Shown here one piece after another: positions 35,430-45,324 of a stretch of 64,000 bases of DNA; the stretch's first letter is position 1; each line of letters opens with the position of its first letter. This stretch comes from Niastella soli (GTDB lineage Bacteria > Bacteroidota > Bacteroidia > Chitinophagales > Chitinophagaceae). The notes under the pieces are model-generated. The model did not search any database, was not told the DNA's origin, and saw only the letters and a program-made list of their open reading frames with translations. The position numbers and the translations under genes are program-made. The stretch spans positions 62,001 through 126,000 of the forward strand of contig NZ_JAGHKO010000014.1 of NCBI RefSeq assembly GCF_017742245.1, read 5' to 3'.

Positions 35430-35450
35430 GGCAATAGGGAATGGGCAATG
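35430..35450. repeat. Three GGCAATG-type heptads
   Basis: GGCAATA, GGGAATG and GGCAATG stand in tandem upstream of the GH3 gene. They are the same words as in the longer array at 11877-11925. Confidence 0.6.
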
Positions 35451-35620
35451 GGTTCGCGAATTTTAAGTATTCATGAATAATCGCGAGTTTACCCACTACT
35501 CATCCCTCACTACTAACTTCATCACTACTTATACTAAAAAATCCCACCACATGGGCAGGACTTTTTATTAAACTTTATCAGTAACGAGTTAACTAGCGGA
35601 AAGATAAACTTCACCATTCA

Positions 35621-37510
35621 CTATTGTATCATCAGTTTCCCTGTTTGTTCTGTTCCATTGCTGGTCACTTTAAACACATACAACCCGGGCTTCAGCACCT
35701 GGGCAGGCGTTACCTTGATAATATTATTTACAGGTATACCCGTGCTGCTATAAACCAGCTTACCGGTAAGATCAGTAACGGCTATTTTATGAGGCTGATT
35801 GTTATTATCGCCAGTGATCCGAATGTAAAAATGATCATGAGCCGGGTTAGGGTAAGCAGTGGCTACCTTCAGCACATCAGACAAACTTACATTCACTATA
35901 GATGAATAGGTTGTTTTAGCAGTAAAGTCAGCGCCTGTTAAAACCAGGCGGTAATACACCCGGCCGCTTAACGGTTCAGGATCGGTAAAGGTGTAATTAC
36001 TTTGACCGGTACCAGTCACGGTGCCTATTGAAGTAAAGTTAATACCGTCTGTAGAGCGCTCCACCAAATAAGTCACATTCGATTCGTCGGCAATTGTCCA
36101 CTTTAATACGGCTTTTTCATTTTTATTTTCAACGCCAAAATACAACAGGCGTACCGGCAATATCACGCCAATTCCGCCCTGAACACCGCCGTTATTAGGT
36201 CCGGCACCACTGGGAGCATCAGCCGTTAACCAACCGGTTGAACCACCGGCTCCGGGGATGGTGTTTTTAATGATATTGGTCATAAGAGAAGTACCGCTTA
36301 CCAGCACAGCTCCCTGGCCACCGCCACCGCCGCCACCGCCCCATTGGAAAAATCCGCCTGCATCGCCGCCATCGCCGCCATTAGCCTGCATAGTAAGGGA
36401 ACAGCCGCTTGAAACGCTATATGAACCGATCTGTAAAAGAATACTACCTGCAGCGCCACCGCCACCAGCGCCATAAGTTCCGGAGCTGCCGGCGTCTATG
36501 CCGTTCGCAGAAATCTTTGGCGAACCACAACTGGTAGTAAGCGTACCTGCTCTGATAAAAACAATTCCGCCCCCATTGCCTCCTTTACTTTGTGAGCTAT
36601 TACCCTGACCTCCACCACCGCCACCGCCAAGGAACGCGCGATTTCCAGCCAGCATATAGGTACCTAAAGCCAGGCCACCTAAACCGCCGCCACTGCCACA
36701 ACCGGGGTTTTCAGTACCACTACCACCCGCTGAAAAATTACTACCGCCAGCGCCACCTGCTCCGGTGAAATTTCCGCCGCCACCGCCAGACAGCATCCTG
36801 CCGCGGCCGCGATTATAATTAGCATTGGTATTCAAATAAATGCCTTCGCCTTTTGCACCATAATTGGGTGAGTTGGATATATATATATCTGTAATACAAC
36901 CGGGTTCATTATTACCAGAAGCAACGCCACCGGCAAAACCTTGTCCATCTACATTAATAGCATGCCTCAGTGTGAACGTACCGGGTACTGTAATGGCTAC
37001 AATGCCACCCGTGCCCTTACTACCATCCCAGGGTACCGCAGTGATATTTCCAGTAGTTGTATAGTTGGGGGAACCAAATGGGGTCAAACTCACTACCTGC
37101 ACACTGGCGTTGCTGCCAGTATGATAGGTATTGGTTAATGTTCTGCTTAGTGTTATCGTACTGCCAGCTGTTGAGCTGATCGTTGCCACTTCAAACAACC
37201 CTGCACTGGAGATGCCTAGTAACGAACCAAAAGTAAGATCATTAATAGTACTCCCAATCACATCATCTTGCATTTGTATCACAATCACTTCTTCACCTGC
37301 TACCCAACCGTGGTAGGTATTGATGGAATTGGTAATGGTCAACATCGATTTACCACTTACTGTGGTAATGTTGGAAACCTTTGCATAGGCATTTACCTGT
37401 GCATGGCCCGTGATGGTGAACAACAGTAAAAATAATAGAGAAAGTGTGATTGGTAATGGAGTGCAATGTATGCACATAGACATACCGTTTGAGCGGTAAA
37501 GTTGTTTCAT
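35621..37510 (-). CDS. Glycine-rich secreted protein with T9SS type A sorting domain
   Basis: The start at 37510 gives 629 residues with a signal peptide around residues 10-38 (PITLSLLFLLLFTITGHAQ). A beta-helical part of about 180 residues precedes a very glycine-rich centre (about 230-430) made of GGGGG runs in short turns. Then come a fibronectin-like segment (ILPVRLLYFGVENK onward) and a C-terminal T9SS domain (AYPNPAHDHFYI to KLMIQ). It should be exported by the Por system and attached to or released from the surface. Adhesion or gliding is possible, but no enzyme motif is visible. Confidence 0.85.
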   Translation of the reverse strand: MKQLYRSNGMSMCIHCTPLPITLSLLFLLLFTITGHAQVNAYAKVSNITTVSGKSMLTITNSINTYHGWVAGEEVIVIQMQDDVIGSTINDLTFGSLLGISSAGLFEVATISSTAGSTITLSRTLTNTYHTGSNASVQVVSLTPFGSPNYTTTGNITAVPWDGSKGTGGIVAITVPGTFTLRHAINVDGQGFAGGVASGNNEPGCITDIYISNSPNYGAKGEGIYLNTNANYNRGRGRMLSGGGGGNFTGAGGAGGSNFSAGGSGTENPGCGSGGGLGGLALGTYMLAGNRAFLGGGGGGGQGNSSQSKGGNGGGIVFIRAGTLTTSCGSPKISANGIDAGSSGTYGAGGGGAAGSILLQIGSYSVSSGCSLTMQANGGDGGDAGGFFQWGGGGGGGGQGAVLVSGTSLMTNIIKNTIPGAGGSTGWLTADAPSGAGPNNGGVQGGIGVILPVRLLYFGVENKNEKAVLKWTIADESNVTYLVERSTDGINFTSIGTVTGTGQSNYTFTDPEPLSGRVYYRLVLTGADFTAKTTYSSIVNVSLSDVLKVATAYPNPAHDHFYIRITGDNNNQPHKIAVTDLTGKLVYSSTGIPVNNIIKVTPAQVLKPGLYVFKVTSNGTEQTGKLMIQ

Positions 37511-37698
37511 GGTTCGGATTTTAGGGGGGTATCCCTGGGGTTTATGTACGATTACACAGACAAAATAATACAAATAAACCCGTATCTCATAATACTATCC
37601 CTTAAGTAGAACAATTTAATTTTGCATTCATTCACCCCAAATCCGTTATTATGATTTATTGCATATAAACCCGACTGATCTTCAAAGAATCGAATAAA

Positions 37699-37729
37699 AA
37701 ATAAAGCCGCCCGGGTGACAGCTTTATTT
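37699..37729 (-). terminator. Terminator after the TIGR03118 gene
   Basis: AAATAAAGC and GCTTTATTT form a 9-bp stem around a GC-rich loop, with a T run on the minus strand. Confidence 0.7.
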
Positions 37730-37745
37730 TTTGTAATACGTACAC

Positions 37746-38873
37746 TTATTTTGTTATATATCCGAATAAACCATCGTTTTCATCATCAGGGCCCGCGGTA
37801 AAGTACAACCGATCAGGATCAATGGCTGTAGCTGTAGCAGGTGGGAACATAAGCGCCCACAAGCCTTCAATTTGTATGGTTTTGCCATGAGCGTCTGTCA
37901 ACTGCCCAATCCAGGTGCCTTTTGTGTTATATACATTGATATACCCATCGCCAAAATTACCCACCAGGATGGCAGGTGTTGGGTTACCGTCTGCATCGGT
38001 AAAGAAGGCATCCGGCGCCCAGGCTACTCCCCAGGGTGCATTCAGCTTGTCGTTAGAAGCAAACCTGCTTTTGAGCATGCCATTTGTTTTGTATACATCT
38101 ACATAGCCTAATCCCATGCCTTTTACTTCATCTGTATCAGGACCTACTTTGGCATACATAACATATAGATCCCCACCTACTAACTGAATATTAAAGGGCC
38201 CATATCCCGAAGGCAGATTGGGATCAGTAAAGGGTAAGTTAACGGTATTGAAATCCTTGTCCCACACGTCAATTTTACCCGAGGCAAAATTGGCTGCATA
38301 CAAATACCAGCCACCGGCATTTTGTGCCATGGTAACCCCCTTATAATTAGCCCCATTAGTAGTGGTAATTTTCAGCGCGCTATTACCAGCGGCCCCATTC
38401 CAGCCTGAGACAACTCCATCCTCTCCAACAAAAAAGAAACGCGCTGCTGCTCCGTTCGACAATTTAAAATCGGCTGCAGCCGTATCACCATTCAATACAG
38501 TTCCGCTTGGCACGCCCCCAATGGTGTCAGTGGCTGAGGGGATGGCCACTTCGGGTCTGGCAGTCAGCATGTTCCCATCCTTGTCGTACACCGAAGAAAC
38601 ATGCCCTCCATTGCTGCTGATCCAGGCAATACCTGTGTTACTGAAAGCCAGCCCCCACGCATTCAATAAATGCGCATCCATATGGGAGGCTCCGTATTCA
38701 TTGTTGTTGCTCACCAGGTTTACCTGGTTATAACTCTTAAGAACTGGATTCTTGTGTTCAATCTGGTGAAACACATCGCCTAGTTTTGAACACCCTTGAT
38801 TAAAAAAAGCAAAGAAAAGCATGACAGCGCCTGCCAGGTACCCCCGATAGGTGTTGTGGAATGTTAGCTTCAT
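37746..38873 (-). CDS. TIGR03118-family lipoprotein (beta-propeller-like)
   Basis: The ATG at 38873 starts a lipoprotein signal (MKLTFHNTYRGYLAGAVMLF, Cys in NQGCSK), giving 375 residues. The body matches TIGR03118: NQVNLVSNNNEYGASHMDAH, LLNAWGLAFSNTG, GVVSGWNG, and PWGVAWAP with VGNFGDGYINVY. These suggest a six- or seven-bladed propeller. The function of the family is unknown. No nearby gene suggests a partner. Confidence 0.82.
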   Translation of the reverse strand: MKLTFHNTYRGYLAGAVMLFFAFFNQGCSKLGDVFHQIEHKNPVLKSYNQVNLVSNNNEYGASHMDAHLLNAWGLAFSNTGIAWISSNGGHVSSVYDKDGNMLTARPEVAIPSATDTIGGVPSGTVLNGDTAAADFKLSNGAAARFFFVGEDGVVSGWNGAAGNSALKITTTNGANYKGVTMAQNAGGWYLYAANFASGKIDVWDKDFNTVNLPFTDPNLPSGYGPFNIQLVGGDLYVMYAKVGPDTDEVKGMGLGYVDVYKTNGMLKSRFASNDKLNAPWGVAWAPDAFFTDADGNPTPAILVGNFGDGYINVYNTKGTWIGQLTDAHGKTIQIEGLWALMFPPATATAIDPDRLYFTAGPDDENDGLFGYITK

Positions 38874-39158
38874 AACAATTTGTTTTAGCTGTGAAGAAAT
38901 CAAAGCCGGTTTACTTCAGGGGGTTATGAGCCTTAGGGTGATTTATCAAAATTTATTAAGGGAATGGCATGGCCGGTTACTGATATTACGGGTGATTGCA
39001 ACAATAGTTGCCCACATTTATAAATTTTGATCGATGTTTATTGCATAGTTTACCAATACTGTCTGCTAAAACGAGCTGACTGGCCGGGCATTAAAATTGT
39101 TTAGGATACTACACCCAGGGACTGACTTGCCTAGCAGTTTAAATAAACAACATTAATT

Positions 39159-40991
39159 ATGGGGTATCAACCAATCGAAAATTATGGCGTTATTGGTGAC
39201 GGGAATACTGTTGCCCTGGTCGGTCTAAACGGTTCTATAGATTTTCTTTGCCTGCCTCATTTCGACTCGCCCACAATTTTCGCCTCGCTGTTAGATGATA
39301 AAAGAGGCGGTTTTTATAGCATCCGGCCCGTATTACAGGACATGAGCACCAAACAATTGTATCTACCCGATACCAATGTACTGCTCACCCGGTTCCTGTC
39401 TGAAGAAGGCGTTGGAGAAATAACTGATTTTATGCCGGTGGAAGAACTAAATAAAGGAAAAGAATTGATCAGAAGAGTGACAACGGTAAGAGGTCAGGTA
39501 AAATACAAGATGTGTTGCCAGCCCCGGTTTAATTATGGAAGAAGTGACTTTGAAATAGAAAAAGTATCTGACAAGGAGATCATCCTTAGCAGCAAAGGGG
39601 ATGACAAAACAAAACTTCGGTTACAAAGCTCCGTTGCTCTAAATACGGAAGAAGGCGCCATAACCGCCGCATTTTCCTTATCATCAACCGAGACCTGCGA
39701 TTTCATTCTGTCGTATATCAACGGGCACGATCAACCAGCCAAACAGGAGCTAAATGACTTGGTCACCAACAGTCTTTTTACCACCGTTAATTTCTGGAAA
39801 GACTGGATGGGGCAATCTACTTATCAGGGACGCTGGATGGAAGTAGTGAACCGTTCGGCCCTGGTATTAAAATTATTATCCAGCCACCAATATGGCTCCA
39901 TCATTGCTGCGCCCACCTTCAGTTTACCCGAAACCATTGGTGAAAAAAGAAATTGGGACTACCGCTACACCTGGATAAGGGATGCATCTTTCACGGTGTA
40001 TACTTTACTACGGCTGGGTTATGGAAAAGAAGCAGGCAATTTTATTAACTGGATTGAAAAACGTTGTAAGGATATAAAAGAAAACACCCGACTGGGGATC
40101 ATGTATTCCATCAATGGCGAACGGCAGATCACCGAAAGTATCCTCGACAATTTTGAAGGTTACAAACAATCGGCACCAGTACGCATTGGCAACGATGCTT
40201 ATCGCCAATTACAGCTCGATATTTATGGCGAGCTAATGGATGCCATCTATCTTTATAACAAGTACGAAGAACGTATTTCGCACGACTTCTGGAAAGATAT
40301 GGTGAAACAGATAAACTGGCTAAATGACCACTGGCGCGATCCCGACGAAGGCATTTGGGAAGTACGAGGCGGCAAACAACATTTTTTGTATTCCCGCCTG
40401 CAATGCTGGGTAGCTTTTGACCGGGCCATAAAGCTGGCGAAGTCGAGGTCTTTTCCTTTTGACCCTGCCTGGCGCGAACAGCGCGATATAATATTTGAAA
40501 GCATTTACAATGATTATTGGGACGAAAAGAAACAGGCGTTTATGCAGTACCCCGGCTCCTCTACTGTGGATGCCTCGGCCCTGTTGATGCCATTGATCCG
40601 GTTTATCAGTCCCAAAGACCCTAAATGGATGTCAACATTAAAATGCATTGAAAAAGAACTGGTGTCCGATTCCCTGGTATACCGGTACCGGCCCGAACTG
40701 GCGGCACCCGATGGTTTTGTTAGCCATGAAGGCACATTCACCATGTGTACCTTCTGGTACGTTGAATGTTTGTCGCGTTCGGGCCAACTGGAAAAAGCGC
40801 AGTTGTATTTTGAAAAGATGTTAGGGTATGCCAACCATTTGGGATTGTTCTCAGAACAGCTTGGTTTCCGGGGCGAACACCTCGGCAACTTTCCACAGGC
40901 CTTCTCACACCTGGGGTTGATCAGCGCCGCCTTTAACCTTGATAAACAATTGAACAATAGCAGGAATAAAAATGTGAACCACTCCATATAA
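39159..40991 (+). CDS. GH15-family glucoamylase/trehalase-like hydrolase
   Basis: The 610-residue cytoplasmic protein has an N-terminal beta-sandwich (YQPIENYGVIGDGNTVALVG) followed by the (alpha/alpha)6 barrel. The family motifs are RNWDYRYTWIRDASFT, PDEGIWEVRG with the general acid Glu, and SHEGTFTMCTFWYVE with the base Glu. Relatives hydrolyse trehalose or alpha-glucans. It has no signal peptide and no transcription partner. Confidence 0.9.
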   Translation: MGYQPIENYGVIGDGNTVALVGLNGSIDFLCLPHFDSPTIFASLLDDKRGGFYSIRPVLQDMSTKQLYLPDTNVLLTRFLSEEGVGEITDFMPVEELNKGKELIRRVTTVRGQVKYKMCCQPRFNYGRSDFEIEKVSDKEIILSSKGDDKTKLRLQSSVALNTEEGAITAAFSLSSTETCDFILSYINGHDQPAKQELNDLVTNSLFTTVNFWKDWMGQSTYQGRWMEVVNRSALVLKLLSSHQYGSIIAAPTFSLPETIGEKRNWDYRYTWIRDASFTVYTLLRLGYGKEAGNFINWIEKRCKDIKENTRLGIMYSINGERQITESILDNFEGYKQSAPVRIGNDAYRQLQLDIYGELMDAIYLYNKYEERISHDFWKDMVKQINWLNDHWRDPDEGIWEVRGGKQHFLYSRLQCWVAFDRAIKLAKSRSFPFDPAWREQRDIIFESIYNDYWDEKKQAFMQYPGSSTVDASALLMPLIRFISPKDPKWMSTLKCIEKELVSDSLVYRYRPELAAPDGFVSHEGTFTMCTFWYVECLSRSGQLEKAQLYFEKMLGYANHLGLFSEQLGFRGEHLGNFPQAFSHLGLISAAFNLDKQLNNSRNKNVNHSI

Positions 40992-41138
40992 GGACAAATT
41001 GAAGAATTCCTAGGATTAATTTTCTACGCAATCGATTGATAAATCATCTGCCGGATCTACAATGCAACCAGTTTGTCTGATCTTGCTACTTTTAGAAATA
41101 CTCAATGCTAACAGACAAAAAAATAACAGACAGTTAAT

Positions 41139-43676
41139 ATGGATACACGTAGAGAATTCCTGAAAAAATCATTTTTACTATCAGGGGCTGCGGGCCTGTC
41201 AAAAGTATTACCTGCCTCCATACAACGGGCGCTGGCCATTGATCCTTCCCTCGGTAGTACGTACCTCGATGCAGAACATATTGTGATCCTGATGCAGGAG
41301 AACCGTTCCTTTGATCACTGTTTTGGTACCCTGCAAGGGGTGCGTGGTTTTAATGATCCCCGGGCATTGTTATTACCGGATAAAAAACCGGTATGGCTGC
41401 AAACCAATGAACGTGGTGAAACGTATGCGCCTTTCCGGCTTGACATGAAAGACTCAAAGATCACCTGGATGGGCTCCCTGCCCCACTCCCGCGCCAGCCA
41501 GGTTGACGCTAATAATAACGGTAAATACGACAAATGGCTTATTGCCAAAAGATCGGGCAATAAACAATATGCGCATATGCCTTTAACACTGGGCTACTAT
41601 ACCCGTGAAGACCTTCCTTTTAACTATGCACTGGCAGATGCATTTACTATTTGCGACCAGCATTTTTGTTCGGCCATGACCAGCACCACGCCTAACCGCT
41701 CTTTTTTCTGGAATGGCAAAATAACGCATCCGGTTGACGGCCGGCCCAAAGCGCATATCCGCAATGATGATTACAGCTATGGTAAACTACCCTGGACCAC
41801 TTTTCCCGAACTGCTGGAACAAAACAATATTCCCTGGAAATTTTATCAGAACGAGATCAGTTGCGGCGGCGGCTTTAAAGGGGAAGAAAGATCATGGCTG
41901 GCCAACTTTGGTTGTAACAACCTCGAATTCTTTGCGGCTTATAATGTAAAGTTCAGTCCCCGTTATATCCAGGGCCTGCAACACCTGGTAGATACATTAC
42001 CCGGTGAAATAGATCAATTGCAGGAAGCCACCCCTTCTTCTGAAGAGGCCGGACAAAAGATCAAAGCAGACTCTGCCAAGAAACAGGAGGCACTGGACAA
42101 TGCCCGCGCCGAACTGGAGAAATGGAAAAAGGAAAATTTTGAAAAGCTGAGCGACCGCGAAAAGCGTTTATACAACCAGGCTTTTGTGGTAAACAGCGGC
42201 GATGCAGGCTACCGCACATTAAGCAAACTTTCCTATGAGGACAATGGCAAAAAACGCGAACTGTCGGTACCCGCCGGCGACCTGCTTTACCAGTTCCGTA
42301 AGGATGTGAATGAAGGCAAGCTACCTGCGGTATCGTGGCTGGCAGCGCCGCAGAATTTTTCTGACCATCCCAGCGCCCCCTGGTACGGCGCCTGGTATGT
42401 ATCGGAAATACTGGATATCCTTACCAAGAATCCGGAGGTATGGAAAAAGACCATCTTCATTGTGACCTATGATGAGAACGACGGTTACTTTGACCATGCC
42501 CAACCTTTTTATATCCCCGATGAGAAGCGACCAGAGACCGGCAAATGCTCCAACGGTATAGACACTGAAGTAGAATATGTGCGGTTAGAAAATGAGCTGG
42601 CGCAGGGCGTACCCAAAAAACAGGCCCGCGAAGCGCCTATCGGATTGGGCTTCCGCGTACCCATGATCATTGTCTCACCCTGGAGCCGCGGCGGTAAAGT
42701 ATGCTCACAGGTATTTGATCATACCTCTACCCAGCAGTTCCTGGAAGGATTCTTTAACAAAAAGCTGGGCAGGAACATCCGCCAGTCAAACATCAGCGAA
42801 TGGCGAAGGACCATCTGTGGTGATCTTACAGCCGCCTTCAGTCCGTATAATGGCAAGCAACTGGAGCCCCTGCCCTTTTTGAAACGGGACCAGGTGGTAG
42901 AAGACATCTACAATGCAAAGTTCAAACAGGAGCCTAACAGTTACAAACAATTAAACGAACAGGAGATCAATCAGATCATACAAACACCGGCTGCCCTGGA
43001 ACAACTGCTCAGTCAGGAAAAAGGAGTGCGGCCTTCCAGTGCGCTACCGTATGAGCTGTACGCGGATGCTATCCGTAGCGACAATAAAAAACAAATAGCT
43101 ATTAAAATGAGTGCCGGCAACAAATTGTTCAGCAAACAGGCTGCAGGTGCACCATTCACCATATATGCGCCAGGCAAATACACCGAAAAAGGCATGGAAG
43201 ATATTTGCCGCAACTGGGGCTTTGCGGTAAAGGCTGGCGACAGCATCACCTATACCTGGCCGCTTCATGCTTTTGAGAACAACCAATATCACTTACGCCT
43301 GTACGGCCCCAACGGCTTTTATCGTGAGTTCAAAGGCAATGCAACAGATGGGGAACCGGAAATTAGCCTGGAGTATGAACTGGATGCCATCACCCACAAA
43401 CCTACCGGTAATGTGCTGCTGCAGCTGACCAATACCGATACCCACAAAGCAGTACAGGTGATCGTCAAAGACAATGCTTATAAAAAGAAAGACATTGAAA
43501 AAGAAATAGCAAAAGGTGGAAAGGTAACGATCCCCCTTGCGCTGAAAGACAGCTATGGCTGGTACGACGTCAGTGTGACAATAAAGGGCGCCAACGCTTT
43601 TGAAAAAAGATATGCCGGCCGGGTTGAAACCGGGAAAGAAAGTTTTAGTGATCCATATATGGGCAGGATGGTCTGA
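41139..43676 (+). CDS. Tat-exported phosphocholine-specific phospholipase C
   Basis: The 845-residue protein starts with a Tat signal (MDTRREFLKKSFLLSG). The phosphoesterase domain (about 45-600) has HIVILMQENRSFDHCFGTL, the first metal site of non-hemolytic phospholipases C and acid phosphatase AcpA, and TYDENDGYFDHAQP further on. Two C-terminal beta-sandwich domains (about 625-840) match the usual DUF756 repeats. It cleaves phosphatidylcholine and related lipids, which would supply phosphate in a soil setting. It is monocistronic. A TACTTTTA box about 60 bases upstream is a weak promoter match. Confidence 0.93.
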   Translation: MDTRREFLKKSFLLSGAAGLSKVLPASIQRALAIDPSLGSTYLDAEHIVILMQENRSFDHCFGTLQGVRGFNDPRALLLPDKKPVWLQTNERGETYAPFRLDMKDSKITWMGSLPHSRASQVDANNNGKYDKWLIAKRSGNKQYAHMPLTLGYYTREDLPFNYALADAFTICDQHFCSAMTSTTPNRSFFWNGKITHPVDGRPKAHIRNDDYSYGKLPWTTFPELLEQNNIPWKFYQNEISCGGGFKGEERSWLANFGCNNLEFFAAYNVKFSPRYIQGLQHLVDTLPGEIDQLQEATPSSEEAGQKIKADSAKKQEALDNARAELEKWKKENFEKLSDREKRLYNQAFVVNSGDAGYRTLSKLSYEDNGKKRELSVPAGDLLYQFRKDVNEGKLPAVSWLAAPQNFSDHPSAPWYGAWYVSEILDILTKNPEVWKKTIFIVTYDENDGYFDHAQPFYIPDEKRPETGKCSNGIDTEVEYVRLENELAQGVPKKQAREAPIGLGFRVPMIIVSPWSRGGKVCSQVFDHTSTQQFLEGFFNKKLGRNIRQSNISEWRRTICGDLTAAFSPYNGKQLEPLPFLKRDQVVEDIYNAKFKQEPNSYKQLNEQEINQIIQTPAALEQLLSQEKGVRPSSALPYELYADAIRSDNKKQIAIKMSAGNKLFSKQAAGAPFTIYAPGKYTEKGMEDICRNWGFAVKAGDSITYTWPLHAFENNQYHLRLYGPNGFYREFKGNATDGEPEISLEYELDAITHKPTGNVLLQLTNTDTHKAVQVIVKDNAYKKKDIEKEIAKGGKVTIPLALKDSYGWYDVSVTIKGANAFEKRYAGRVETGKESFSDPYMGRMV

Positions 43677-43716
43677 TTTATGAAAGAAACTGTCCCGCTA
43701 CGGTGGTATTATAAGA

Positions 43717-43828
43717 TGCAGGTTATTTAGTTATTTAGATTTTAAGTTGGTAAGTTTTATATTGCCCGTTGTTGGTCAATAAACCAAGAACCCAATAACT
43801 TACAAACTAAATAACTAAATAAACTGCA
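43717..43828. repeat. Palindromic MITE-like element
   Basis: The 112-bp element is bounded by 22-bp inverted ends (43717-43738 and 43807-43828) that differ at one base. Both read TGCAG(G/T)TTATTTAGTTA from the outside. The arms continue inward with weaker pairing, so the RNA or single strand could form one long hairpin. It contains the AAGAACCCAATAACTTA block also seen at about 9189 and 11950. Confidence 0.65.
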
Positions 43829-43871
43829 TTTTGCATTTCCTCGTCAACTGATCAACTTCCTACCGCTCCCT

Positions 43872-43895
43872 GGCGCTCCGACGAGTCGGAGTGCC
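43872..43895. repeat. Hairpin repeat, shared with 58056-58079
   Basis: GGCGCTCCGAC and GTCGGAGTGCC pair over 11 bp with one G-T wobble and a 2-base centre. The second copy at 58056-58079 differs by two bases. The rest of the gene-free stretch 43677-43986 is AT-rich, with TCAAC octads near 43940-43965. Confidence 0.65.
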
Positions 43896-43986
43896 AATTA
43901 ACGCTATCAGGAAAACTGGACATTCTGGTAAACCAACGTATTAACGTGTCAACGTGTTCAAATTTGAAATTCATACAGGTACAGCA

Positions 43987-44367
43987 TTAGTCATTAGGCT
44001 CCCATAATTCCAATTTATTACCTTCCAGGTCAAGAATGTGTACGAATTTGCCATACTCGTAGGCAGCTATATCATCCAGCACGGTTACCCCTTCATTTTT
44101 TAAGTCCGCCACGAGCGTTTCCATGTTCTCAACCCGGAAATTGATCATAAAATCCTTTGAGGAAGGTTCTAAATATTTGGTGGTGTCGGGAAAAGGGCTC
44201 CACAGCGTATATCCTTCCTTTGCGGGGTCTTCCTGTTTCCAGTCGAACTTGGCGCCATATTCGTTTGTGTCTATGCCCAAATGGGTCTTATACCATTCTT
44301 TCATTTTCCCGGGGTCCTGACACTTGAAGAAAATACCGCCGATACCAGTTACTTTTCCTTTTTTCAT
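43987..44367 (-). CDS. VOC-family (glyoxalase-like) protein
   Basis: The 126-residue protein is a vicinal-oxygen-chelate fold made of two beta-alpha-beta-beta-beta halves. It has GIGGIFFKCQDPGKMKEWYK at the start and KFVHILDLEGNKLELWEP at the end, with the metal-site Glu in LELWEP. Specific function is unknown. It has no signal peptide and stands alone. Confidence 0.87.
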   Translation of the reverse strand: MKKGKVTGIGGIFFKCQDPGKMKEWYKTHLGIDTNEYGAKFDWKQEDPAKEGYTLWSPFPDTTKYLEPSSKDFMINFRVENMETLVADLKNEGVTVLDDIAAYEYGKFVHILDLEGNKLELWEPND

Positions 44368-44515
44368 CCTGATTAATTTTGATAGTCTAAGCTAATGAAA
44401 AGGAGCTGAATAATCCTCAAATCAATATATCTGTTTTATAAAGAAAGGCCCGCGCTTCTTTTAACTGACTATCATTTAATTTCCAGAATTACAAATCCAC
44501 ATTTATAGTTGACAG

Positions 44516-44823
44516 CTAGCCAATGCCTGCTGATATAATATACTCCTTTACCGTTTTTCCATTTTGAAGCTTATGCAATTGTTCGAAATCCAGAATATTT
44601 TCCTGATAGATATCCCCAAGGTATCCCTCGGTAATCTTTTCGCAGTCATTAAACCATCCAATTCCCTTTTTGAAGAAAAAAGACGCTTTAACATGGCAAC
44701 TGCGATTTTATCTGTTACTGAAAACAATATCGGCACGTGGCGGCCATACATAACGGATACTTTTTCAACAGCCTTGTGCAATACAAAGGTAAGATGGTTT
44801 TTTAGTGAAAACACAACAGTCAT
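44516..44823 (-). pseudogene. Frameshifted coding remnant
   Basis: An ATG at 44823 opens a frame reading VLHKAVEKVSVMYGRHVPI and LKRLFSSKREL. At the A-rich stretch near 44670 the neighbouring frame takes over with a much more protein-like sequence, KGIGWFNDCEKITEGYLGD followed by IYQENILDFEQLHKLQNG, to a stop at 44516. One missing base in the A run would join them into a protein of about 102 residues. I cannot name the family. The rest of 44368-45324 has no credible gene. Confidence 0.45.
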
Positions 44824-44971
44824 GTCTATGCCGGTCTATAATGTTCTCTATTGTTTTATATTGTTCAAGGCAGGTCTACATTGTACTTGGGATGGCTAAA
44901 GTGGTCTACAGGTGTCTTGAATGGTCATGGGAAAAACGGCGTATTGTTTGGGATTGTGCCGGTATCGCTGG

Positions 44972-45090
44972 GGTATTGCCGCGCATGTTGTTCGGATGTT
45001 GTTCGCACCCGCCCTGGGAATGTTCGGGTGTTCCCGGGGGAAACCCGAACAAAGTCCGAACAAAGTCAACAAGAAAACCACCGCAATACC
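44972..45090. repeat. Large imperfect palindrome with GTTCGG words
   Basis: The outer arms GGTATTGC (44972) and GCAATACC (45083) enclose a left arm with TTGTTCGGATGTTGTTCG (44988) and a right arm whose reverse complement is TTGTTCGGACTTTGTTCG. The centre is GTTCGGGT and ACCCGAAC around a GC-rich loop. It lies in gene-free DNA and could fold into one long cruciform or RNA hairpin. Confidence 0.65.
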
Positions 45091-45324
45091 GGCAAAAACC
45101 CGGTAAAAGCCAGCGCTTAACACCATTCCGGCAGCACCGACCGACCCCTCGCCAGAACAGCTTTAAATGACAATAAGGCTCACTTTGGGAAAATCGAGAA
45201 CAAGTACACAGCAGAGCAAGCGGCCCAAATTTAGACCCGTGGCGAGCCCAGGGAGCCGCCCTGCAAATCCCATTCCCCGGCATGGCATAAGAACTGCAAA
45301 TACTTAATTTAAAAAATAAATATT

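Noticed and set aside
44805-45283. Several overlapping frames on both strands
   Set aside because: They have arginine- and proline-rich, low-complexity translations and arise from the GTTCGG palindrome; none looks like a protein.
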